From Nitrospirae bacterium GWC2_57_13 (GTDB lineage Bacteria; Nitrospirota; UBA9217), in the NCBI GenBank assembly GCA_001805055.1, contig MHDZ01000040.1, positions 67,492-101,873 of the forward strand: a DNA stretch of 34,382 bases. The letters are read 5' to 3'. Every line of letters begins with the position of its first letter. Positions within the stretch are counted from its first letter, which is position 1. The position numbers and the translations under genes are program-made. Under the pieces are notes generated by a model. That model was not told the origin of the DNA, ran no database searches, and was given only the letters and a program-made list of their open reading frames with translations. Below are positions 23,207 to 29,595 of this stretch, piece after piece.

Positions 23207-23557
23207 CTACTCTTCTACCGGCTTCAGCCCCTCGGCATAGAGGATCCCGCAGGCCTCGAACATTGTGTACTTTGTTACGAAAAACGGAATTTCCTTCTCC
23301 TTTGCCAGGGCCACTGCCGCCTGCTCGGGTCGCTTCCCTCGGACGAGACATACCGCCTTGATGTCGGCTATGTCGGCCGTACGGACCGCCTGAATGTTCG
23401 CAAGACCCGTGATAAGGATCCCAAAATTATGCGAACGGGCGAGGACGTCGCTCATGAGGTCTGCGACAAAGCACCGGTCGATGTCCAAGCCGTCCAGGAA
23501 CTCATCACCCGTGATCACCGTCGCCTTCAGAAGATTGACGATCTGCCGAACCTTCAT
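23207..23557 (-). CDS. DRTGG-domain protein (second copy)
   Basis: A 116-residue paralog of the DRTGG protein at 21881-22231, with the same length and block order. The signature is drifted (DIDRCFVADLMSDVLARS in place of DREVTGGYASDLLSDVL). Shared later blocks are the LVRGKRPEQ/LVQGRQPDQ segment and KEIPFFVTKYTMFE/EEIPVMVSDLSAFE. Divergence at the TGG positions suggests a changed or lost ligand site. It follows the canonical nuoF gene by 36 bases and precedes the CBS-ATPase by 8, so it belongs to the same transcript. Confidence 0.82.
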   Translation of the reverse strand: MKVRQIVNLLKATVITGDEFLDGLDIDRCFVADLMSDVLARSHNFGILITGLANIQAVRTADIADIKAVCLVRGKRPEQAAVALAKEKEIPFFVTKYTMFEACGILYAEGLKPVEE

Positions 23558-23593
23558 GAAATGCCGCCCTTCACAGTCCCGCGCAGAGCGGGA

Positions 23594-24871
23594 TCAATGC
23601 ACCATGGGTCTGCAGACCTTCTCGCCGCACCCGCCGCCGGCGCACTTCTCGTAGTCGGCGCGAAAATACCTGATGCTCGACAGGACGGGCTGGATTGCGC
23701 CTTCTCCCAGGGGACAGAAGCACTTACCCTGGATGCTGTCGCAGATCCGGAGCAGCAGGTCCGCGTCGCCGTCCCGGCCCTGACCGTTCAGCATCCGTCG
23801 ATAGACCTGATAGAGCCATCCCGTGCCCTCGCGGCAGGGCGTGCACTTGCCGCAGGACTCATGCTTGAAGAAGCGAATGAGCACCGCCGCGGCGCTCACC
23901 ATGCAGGTGCTGTCATCCATCACGATCACGGCGCCGGAGCCGAGCATGGAGCCCGCTGCCACAAGCGACTTGAAATCCAGTTTTACGTCCAGATGGTCCG
24001 CGGTCAGCATCGGTGTTGAAGCGCCGCCCGGGATCACAGCCTTGAGCCGCCGCCCCCCACTGATCCCGCCGCAATGATCGAATATCAGCTCCCGCAGCGT
24101 GGTGCCCATGGGCAGTTCATACCCGCCGGGCTTGTTCACGGCGCCGCTCACGGCAAAGAGCTTGGGGCCCGGCGAGCTTTCCTCGCCGATCTTCTGGAAC
24201 CCCTCGGCGGTAAGGGTGATGACAAAGGGGACCGCGGCAAGGGTCTCGACATTATTGACCACTGTGGGCTTTCGCCACGCCCCTTCAATGGCCGGAAAAG
24301 GGGGCCTCATCCGCGGCTGGCCGCGTTTGCCTTCCAGGGACTCGATAAGCGCTGTTTCCTCGCCGCAAATATAGGCGCCGGCGCCCGTATGGACCGCCAG
24401 ATCGAAGTTCACGCCTTTTCCGAGGATGTTGCTGCCCAGGTAGCCCCGCATGTAGGCCTGGGCCACCGCCTTTTCCAGAATGTCTCGCTGCGCCGGGTAT
24501 TCGGCCCGGATATAGATGTATCCCTGCGTTGCTCCGATGGCATAGGCGGAGATGATCATTCCTTCGATCAGAAGGTGGGGATCATGTTCCAGAATGAACC
24601 GGTCCTTGAACGTGCCCGGCTCACCCTCGTCGGCATTGCACAGAAGATATTTCTCGCTGCCGGGGACGGTTGCGCAAAATTCCCATTTGAGACCCGTCGG
24701 AAAGCCCGCGCCTCCCCTGCCGCGCAGGCCCGACTGCTTCACTTCATGCACCACATCGGCGGGCCGCATCCGGAACGCCGGCTCCAGGGCTGCATAGGCC
24801 CCGAGCTTCAGGGCCGCATCGATCTCGGCCGACTTCGCTTTGCCGACCCGATTGAGGAGCATCTGTTCCAT
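23594..24871 (-). CDS. nuoF: NADH-quinone oxidoreductase subunit F, canonical type
   Basis: A 425-residue NADH- and FMN-binding subunit of normal NuoF length, without the N-terminal 2Fe-2S domain or C-terminal ferredoxin domains of its paralog. NADH/FMN blocks are GRGGAGFPTGLKWEF and NADEGEPGTFKDR. The N3 cluster ligands are Cys340, 343, 346 and 386. The tail holds three further cysteines (CAGGGCGEKVC) of unknown role. The ATG at 24871 has GAAGGA upstream and follows the partner nuoE stop by 10 bases; a reading frame extending to 25195 would overlap nuoE out of frame and is rejected. It forms a standard E-F pair. Confidence 0.95.
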   Translation of the reverse strand: MEQMLLNRVGKAKSAEIDAALKLGAYAALEPAFRMRPADVVHEVKQSGLRGRGGAGFPTGLKWEFCATVPGSEKYLLCNADEGEPGTFKDRFILEHDPHLLIEGMIISAYAIGATQGYIYIRAEYPAQRDILEKAVAQAYMRGYLGSNILGKGVNFDLAVHTGAGAYICGEETALIESLEGKRGQPRMRPPFPAIEGAWRKPTVVNNVETLAAVPFVITLTAEGFQKIGEESSPGPKLFAVSGAVNKPGGYELPMGTTLRELIFDHCGGISGGRRLKAVIPGGASTPMLTADHLDVKLDFKSLVAAGSMLGSGAVIVMDDSTCMVSAAAVLIRFFKHESCGKCTPCREGTGWLYQVYRRMLNGQGRDGDADLLLRICDSIQGKCFCPLGEGAIQPVLSSIRYFRADYEKCAGGGCGEKVCRPMVH

Positions 24872-24881
24872 GCGGCTTCCT

Positions 24882-25346
24882 TCAGGTGTACTGCTGCAGG
24901 ATCTCGTCGATCTTTCCGGGCGTGAGATTGTCGTATGAGTCCTTGCCGACCAGCATAGACGGCGCTCCATCACACCTGCCGATGCATTCGATCCGCTCAA
25001 AGGAGAACCTGCCGTCGGCCGTGGCCTGCCCTTCCGGCACGCCCAGTTTCTTTCCCAGATGATCGAGCAGCGTCTCCGCGCCGAGAAGCGAACAGGACAG
25101 ATTGTGGCAGACGTGGATGACGTGCCTGCCCGACGGTTTCCACCGGAACAGGGAATAAAAGCTTGCGGCGCCGAAGGCCTCCGGCGCGGGAACATTCAGC
25201 TCTTCGGCAACGGATCGGACAGTGTCCAGGCTCAGATGCCCCAGCTCATCCTGAAGGATGGTGAGCGCCGGGATCAGGGCCGCCCGCCGTTCAGGATACC
25301 GGTCCGCCGTCTTCCGTATCCGCTCGATCACCGCCTCGCTGATCAT
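24882..25346 (-). CDS. nuoE: NADH-quinone oxidoreductase subunit E, canonical type
   Basis: A 154-residue 2Fe-2S subunit pairing with the nuoF just downstream. Ligands are Cys80, Cys85 (CHNLSC), Cys121 and Cys125 (CIGRCDG). The N-terminal helical bundle has LGHLSLDTVRSVAEEL. The ATG at 25346 has AAGAGGTAGGG upstream and lies 7 bases after the cNMP-binding gene. Sequence differs substantially from the HndA-type nuoE at 20073, so the two are old paralogs rather than a recent duplication. Confidence 0.95.
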   Translation of the reverse strand: MISEAVIERIRKTADRYPERRAALIPALTILQDELGHLSLDTVRSVAEELNVPAPEAFGAASFYSLFRWKPSGRHVIHVCHNLSCSLLGAETLLDHLGKKLGVPEGQATADGRFSFERIECIGRCDGAPSMLVGKDSYDNLTPGKIDEILQQYT

Positions 25347-25353
25347 GCCGGCC

Positions 25354-25833
25354 CTACCTCTTCGTCCTGCCGAACATGTATCCGGCAAGATCGATGTACT
25401 GCGAATTCATCTTGCGCACCAGATGAATGATCTCATGCACAATGTTGAAAAGTATCTTGTACCCTGTCTGGGGATGGCCCAGTACAAAGGAATCGAAGTC
25501 CTTGCGGTCTATCTTGAGCACCACTGCTGCATCCGTCGCCGTCGTTATCGTCGCCGAATGTGGCTTGCCGTCCAGAAAGGACATCTCGCCGAAAAAGCTC
25601 TCTTCCCGCAGCACCGAGAGGGTCAGAAAGTCGCCGTCCTTGTTCCGCTTCGCCACGTCTACCCGGCCTTTCTGGACGATGTAGATGCAGGGGCAGTCGC
25701 ACTGGCCTTCCTCGAAGACCGTCTGCCCCTTTTCATAGACCTCGGAGGATACGATGGAGGTCACGGCCTTCAACTCGTCGGCAGCAAGGCCCTGGAACAG
25801 CGTCAGATGCTGAATGTCCTTCGCGTCGACCAT
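25354..25833 (-). CDS. Cyclic-nucleotide-binding (cNMP) domain protein without DNA-binding domain
   Basis: A 159-residue protein consisting almost wholly of a Crp/cNMP-type beta-barrel (LFQGLAADELKAV; GQTVFEEGQ; FFGEMSFLDGKPHSAT). The phosphate-binding cassette resembles FGEM...R/S-AT, with Ser-Ala-Thr after the His-Pro turn. After the C helix there is no helix-turn-helix, only a charged tail (GYMFGRTKR). It therefore cannot act as a Crp-like regulator by itself and more likely senses a ligand and binds another protein. The ATG at 25833 has AGGAGG 6 bases upstream. It is inserted between nuoD and nuoE, where no structural subunit is expected. Confidence 0.88.
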   Translation of the reverse strand: MVDAKDIQHLTLFQGLAADELKAVTSIVSSEVYEKGQTVFEEGQCDCPCIYIVQKGRVDVAKRNKDGDFLTLSVLREESFFGEMSFLDGKPHSATITTATDAAVVLKIDRKDFDSFVLGHPQTGYKILFNIVHEIIHLVRKMNSQYIDLAGYMFGRTKR

Positions 25834-25852
25834 GCCGCGCCTCCTGGCCGGT

Positions 25853-27061
25853 CTACCGGTCGCACTCGCCAAGCACGATGTCGATCGTGCCGATGCATGC
25901 AATCAAATCGGCTATCATATGGCCTGTTGCCATCTTCGGGATCGCGCTCAGGTTCACATACGATGGAGCGCGGATCTTGATCCGATAGGGCTTCCCGCTG
26001 CCGTCGCTCACGATGTAAAACCCGAGTTCGCCTTTGGGCGCCTCGGTGGCGATGTACACCTCTCCCTTCGGCATGGGCACCCACTTGCTCATCAGCACGA
26101 ACTGGTGGGCCAGAGTGCTCATGTCGTTCATGACCTGGAGCTTGTCGGGTATGGCGTAGCGCTGGTCGTCGGTCATTATAGGGCCGGGCTTCATCAGTTC
26201 CAGACACTGGCGGATGATGCGAACGCTCTGGCGCATTTCCTCGACGCGGACGATGTACCGGTCATAGACGTCGCCGTTCTTGCCGAGAGGAACATCGAAC
26301 TCGACCTTGTCGTAGGCGGCATAGGGCTCCACCTTGCGCAGGTCATAATTGACGCCCGACCCTCTGAGCGTTGCGCCTGTCAAACCGTAGTTTATGGCTT
26401 CTTCAGCCGACATTACACCGATACCCTTTGTGCGTTTGAGCCAGATGCGGTTTTCACGGAGCAGCGTGTCGTAGTCGTCGATCCTTTTCGGGAACAGTTC
26501 CGTAAACTCGCGGCACTTATCAAAAAAATCTCTCGGCAGATCGTTCCGAACTCCTCCGATCCGGGCGTAGCTCACGGTCTGGCGTGCGCCCGTCGCCATC
26601 TCGAACAGATCCAGGATAAGCTCCCGCTCTCTCAGCCCATAAAAAATGACCGTCAGGGCGCCCAGGTCAATGGCGCTGCTGCCGAGCCAGATGAGATGAG
26701 AGCTGAGGCGCGAGAGCTCGGCGGTAAGCGTCCGTATGAAGTGAGCGCGTTCAGGAACCTCGATGCCTGCGAGCTTTTCGACGGCGACAACGTAGCCGAT
26801 ATTGTTGTTCATGCATGAGATGTACTCGAGCCGGTCGGTCATCGGAATGATCTGGTGGTAAGTCCTGCTCTCCATCCACTTCTCGATGCCCCGGTGGAGA
26901 TAGCCCGGCCGGGGATCGACCCCCACCACGGTCTCTCCCTCAAGATCAACCACCAGCCGAAGCACACCGTGGGTACTCGGATGCTGGGGGCCCATGTTGA
27001 TGGACATCTCTTTCTTGATGGTGGTTTGGTCCGTTGTCTTTTCCGTATCGGTCACTGCCAT
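25853..27061 (-). CDS. nuoD: NADH-quinone oxidoreductase subunit D
   Basis: A 402-residue 49-kDa-type subunit that helps form the quinone site with NuoB and NuoH. The hallmark N-terminal block GPQHPSTHGVLRLVVDLEGE and the RPGYLHRGIEKWME block are intact. The C-terminus ends in LGECDR, as in the family. I prefer the ATG at 27061, which follows AGGGTGA by 5 bases, over a TTG at 27088. It is separate from nuoC (33-base gap), not fused as in some enterobacteria. Confidence 0.97.
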   Translation of the reverse strand: MAVTDTEKTTDQTTIKKEMSINMGPQHPSTHGVLRLVVDLEGETVVGVDPRPGYLHRGIEKWMESRTYHQIIPMTDRLEYISCMNNNIGYVVAVEKLAGIEVPERAHFIRTLTAELSRLSSHLIWLGSSAIDLGALTVIFYGLRERELILDLFEMATGARQTVSYARIGGVRNDLPRDFFDKCREFTELFPKRIDDYDTLLRENRIWLKRTKGIGVMSAEEAINYGLTGATLRGSGVNYDLRKVEPYAAYDKVEFDVPLGKNGDVYDRYIVRVEEMRQSVRIIRQCLELMKPGPIMTDDQRYAIPDKLQVMNDMSTLAHQFVLMSKWVPMPKGEVYIATEAPKGELGFYIVSDGSGKPYRIKIRAPSYVNLSAIPKMATGHMIADLIACIGTIDIVLGECDR

Positions 27062-27093
27062 AGGTTCACCCTGAATTCCGGAGCTCAATTGGT

Positions 27094-27564
27094 TTAGTAA
27101 CCCTTTACCGGGTATTCCTTCCGAAGCGGATGTCCTTCCCAGTCTTCGGGAAGAAGTATCCTGCGCAGGTCGGGATGGCCGTCGAACCTGATCCCCATGA
27201 GGTCCCAGGTCTCGCGTTCATGCCAATTCGCCGTGTTCCATACGGAAGCTACGCTGTTGATGCGCGGATCCTCGCTGTCCAGCCGCACTTTCAGCCGGAT
27301 CCGGTGGCGGTAGGTGGTCGAAATAAAATTGTACACGACCTCGAACCGCGGTCCCTTGTCGTCGGGATAGGCTGAAAAATCGACAGCCGTAAGGTCGACC
27401 AGGAGATCCATCCTGAGCAACGGCTCATCGCGCAGGTAGAGGCAAATGTCCCTGATCTTGTCCTTCCGGAGCATCACGCCCACCTGCCCCGCGTGGGACA
27501 CCGTGCCGAGCACCTGGTCCGAAAACTTTTCCTCTATCATTTTTGCAATCTGCACTGGGTCCAT
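27094..27564 (-). CDS. nuoC: NADH-quinone oxidoreductase subunit C
   Basis: A 156-residue 30-kDa-type subunit of the peripheral arm. The C-terminal signature RILLPEDWEGHPLRKEYP is typical, and WHERETWDLMGIRFDGHPDL marks the core. The ATG at 27564 follows GGGAAAGAGA. It is a free-standing gene placed between nuoB and nuoD. Confidence 0.97.
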   Translation of the reverse strand: MDPVQIAKMIEEKFSDQVLGTVSHAGQVGVMLRKDKIRDICLYLRDEPLLRMDLLVDLTAVDFSAYPDDKGPRFEVVYNFISTTYRHRIRLKVRLDSEDPRINSVASVWNTANWHERETWDLMGIRFDGHPDLRRILLPEDWEGHPLRKEYPVKGY

Positions 27565-27588
27565 ATCGTCTCTTTCCCGCGCTGCGGT

Positions 27589-27600
27589 GCCGGTACCGGC
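27589..27600. repeat. 12-base palindrome in the nuoB-nuoC spacer
   Basis: GCCGGTACCGGC is a perfect palindrome in a 49-base GC-rich spacer and could form an RNA hairpin between the nuoB stop and the nuoC start. No T-run follows, so it does not look like a terminator. Confidence 0.4.
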
Positions 27601-27613
27601 CGCCGCGGCGACC

Positions 27614-28093
27614 CTACTTTCTGAGATACTTCTCTTTCATGATCTGCTCCCGGAGCTTGATGATGCCGTACAGCAGAGCCTCCGGGCGCGGCGGACAGCC
27701 CGGGATATACACGTCCACAGGAACGATGTTGTCAACGCCCTGCACCACGCTGTAGGTGTCGAAGATGCCGCCGGAGCTGGCGCAGCTCCCCATGGCGATG
27801 ACGTATCTCGGCTCGGGCATTTGATCGTAAACGCGGCGCAGGACCGGCGCCATCTTCTTGGTAAGAGTGCCTGCAACGAGCAGCAGGTCGGCCTGCCTCG
27901 GCGAAGGGCGGAATATGTTGCCGAACCGGTCAAAATCGGACTGGGGAGCGGCAATATACGAGATCATCTCGATTGAACAGCATGCAAGCCCGAAGGTCAT
28001 CGGCCAGATGGAATTGGCGCGGAGATAATTGATCACCTCGTCGAGCTTGGTCGTGATAAATCCTTCATTGAACAGGTTCTGCATTACTCCCAT
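27614..28093 (-). CDS. nuoB: NADH-quinone oxidoreductase subunit B
   Basis: A 159-residue subunit holding the terminal cluster N2 at the quinone site. All four ligands are present: adjacent Cys38-Cys39 (GLACCSIEM), Cys104 (GSCASSGG) and Cys133 (PGCPPRPEA). The ATG at 28093 overlaps the nuoA end by 10 bases and has AGGGGG 7 bases upstream. A second ATG in frame at 28084 is possible but has poorer spacing. Confidence 0.98.
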   Translation of the reverse strand: MGVMQNLFNEGFITTKLDEVINYLRANSIWPMTFGLACCSIEMISYIAAPQSDFDRFGNIFRPSPRQADLLLVAGTLTKKMAPVLRRVYDQMPEPRYVIAMGSCASSGGIFDTYSVVQGVDNIVPVDVYIPGCPPRPEALLYGIIKLREQIMKEKYLRK

Positions 28094-28458
28094 TCCAGTG
28101 CCCCCTTCTTCCAGGCGTACACATATCCCACGAAGAGTATGATGATGAAGATCACCATCTCGATGAGCGCGTACAGGCCTATCTGGCCGTAAGCCACCGC
28201 CCAGGGATAGAGAAACACGGCTTCGATAGCAAATATGAGGTAAAGCATTGCGATCAGGTAATAACGGATGGAGAATTTCTGACGGGCGTCCATGAAGGGA
28301 GTGATGCCGGATTCATAGGTCAGCAGCTTTTCGGGATAGGGCCGCCGTGGACGGAAGAACCAGCCGACAACGAGAATGCCGATTCCGAAAACCGTACCCA
28401 GAATCAAAAAAATGACAACGGGAAGGTAGTGCTCTGGAAGGTATGCACCGGGCGTCAT
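28084..28458 (-). CDS. nuoA: NADH-quinone oxidoreductase subunit A
   Basis: A 124-residue three-span membrane subunit and the first gene of the locus. The loop signature TYESGITPF is present, as are the conserved [20 protein letters not shown] segment and an acidic third span. AAGGAGTG sits 4-5 bases before the ATG. It overlaps nuoB downstream. A consensus-like sigma70 promoter lies about 60-85 bases upstream. Confidence 0.97.
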   Translation of the reverse strand: MTPGAYLPEHYLPVVIFLILGTVFGIGILVVGWFFRPRRPYPEKLLTYESGITPFMDARQKFSIRYYLIAMLYLIFAIEAVFLYPWAVAYGQIGLYALIEMVIFIIILFVGYVYAWKKGALEWE

Positions 28459-28515
28459 GTGCCACTCCTTGCAGGACTATTAAATTTTGAATTTGATAAC
28501 TTCTAAAACGCGAGC

Positions 28516-28544
28516 ATAATAAGACAACCACGTTCTGATGTCAA
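28516..28544 (-). promoter_or_regulatory. Predicted sigma70 promoter of the nuo locus
   Basis: On the minus strand TTGACA (28539-28544) and TATTAT (28516-28521) are separated by exactly 17 bases. The -35 is a perfect consensus. Transcription would start near 28509, giving a leader of about 50 bases before nuoA. Confidence 0.72.
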
Positions 28545-28645
28545 GAAAAAAGGTTTAATCAAGACTATAAGAGTACTGTTTGCTTTCGCCGATCCGTCTC
28601 GACAGGCATAACACTGTTGTATAGTTTCGATTCTACTGAACGACC

Positions 28646-28675
28646 TTGCATTCGCCACGGTACCTGCGGTATACT
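28646..28675 (+). promoter_or_regulatory. Predicted sigma70 promoter of the methyltransferase gene
   Basis: TTGCAT (28646-28651) and TATACT (28670-28675) are 18 bases apart on the plus strand. They are followed by an AAAGGAGAA ribosome site and the GTG start at 28705. The divergent nuo promoter lies about 100 bases away. Confidence 0.6.
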
Positions 28676-28704
28676 AACCACCTGCTTAATAAAGGAGAAA
28701 CGAC

Positions 28705-29328
28705 GTGGACCCCTATTCCAAGGACCAACTGCTATCGTTCTATAATATGCATTTAAAAAAATTCGGCGACCGGCCGGAAGCGCTCCGATGGACGCCGGAA
28801 GGCCAGCTCATGCGCTACCACGCGCTGCTTGACATCGCGCCGGACCTGAACAATGCGACCGTTCTGGACTTCGGCTGCGGAACCGGCGATTTTTACCGCT
28901 TCCTGACGCGGCGGGGCATCACGGTACAATACACGGGCGTTGACATCAACGAGAACTTCATCAACCTGGCGCGGGAAAAGTATCCGGAATGCACGTTCAA
29001 CGTGATGGACATCGCGGAAGAGGAGCCGGAAGGGTTCTTCGACTACATTGTCATCTGCGGCGTCTTCAACCTTCTCGTACCCGGCGTATCCGACGACACG
29101 AAGCACACCCTTACCGCGCTCTTCCGCCACTGCAACAAAGGGCTCGCCCTGAACGCCTTGTCGTCACACACCCCGATCAAGGATTATGAACTGAACTACA
29201 CCTCGCCGGAAGAGCTGCTCGCCTTTTCGCTCAAAAACCTCTCGCCCTCCGTGGCCTTGCGGCATGACCGCATCCAGAACGACTTTACGCTCTTCGTCTA
29301 CGCGTCGTATAACGAAATCGACCTGTAA
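28705..29328 (+). CDS. Class I SAM-dependent methyltransferase
   Basis: A 207-residue protein. Motif I is VLDFGCGTG (residues 53-61), followed by the acidic residue ending beta-2 (Asp80 in TGVDINENF), which binds the ribose of S-adenosylmethionine. The start is GTG at 28705, with AAAGGAGAA 7 bases upstream and a promoter ahead. The substrate cannot be read from the sequence; no companion biosynthetic gene adjoins except a decayed SDR gene. It is the only intact rightward gene in the window. Confidence 0.87.
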   Translation: MDPYSKDQLLSFYNMHLKKFGDRPEALRWTPEGQLMRYHALLDIAPDLNNATVLDFGCGTGDFYRFLTRRGITVQYTGVDINENFINLAREKYPECTFNVMDIAEEEPEGFFDYIVICGVFNLLVPGVSDDTKHTLTALFRHCNKGLALNALSSHTPIKDYELNYTSPEELLAFSLKNLSPSVALRHDRIQNDFTLFVYASYNEIDL

Positions 29329-29340
29329 AAGGAGCGGTCC

Positions 29341-29584
29341 ATCACTGCAAAAAAGACAGCGCTCGTCACGGGCGCAAACAAGGGACTGGGGCTCGCGAAG
29401 CGCCGCGAAGGGCATGGCGGCGGCAAAGGAACTGCAGACCGAGGGCCTTCCCGTTGAATTCATTCTGCTCGACGTTGCGAAGCCCGATCAGATCAGGAAG
29501 GCCGCGGCTGAGATCAAAAAACGGTTCAATAAGCTCGACATCCTCGGCATATCTTCATGCTTTCCTGTTTCTTCAGGTGTTTGA
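29341..29584 (+). pseudogene. Decayed short-chain dehydrogenase/reductase fragment
   Basis: Right after the methyltransferase stop, an AAAGGAG ribosome site precedes a stretch encoding KKTALVTGANKGLGLA, the nucleotide-binding start of a classical SDR. The first codon is ATC, not ATG. The frame then shifts at about 29400. A second frame continues AAKELQTEGLPVEFILLDV and KKRFNKLDIL, which in intact SDRs lies some 20 residues further on and is followed by VNNAG. Here the sequence turns into unrelated residues and stops. A start mutation, an internal deletion with frameshift and loss of the last ~60% make this a relic. It ends 12 bases from the convergent CHAT gene's stop. Confidence 0.8.
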
Positions 29585-29595
29585 CGGTGTTGCCC

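Noticed and set aside
24872-25195. N-terminal extension of the canonical nuoF
   Set aside because: The extra 108 codons overlap nuoE out of frame and are rich in Arg, Ser and Pro with no NuoF similarity; the ATG at 24871 has a good ribosome site.
25814-26818. 334-codon plus-strand frame over nuoD
   Set aside because: It is a mirror frame of nuoD, with no ribosome site and no domain.
27589-27600. Transcription terminator between nuoB and nuoC
   Set aside because: The palindrome is not followed by a T-run, and the genes flanking it must be co-expressed.
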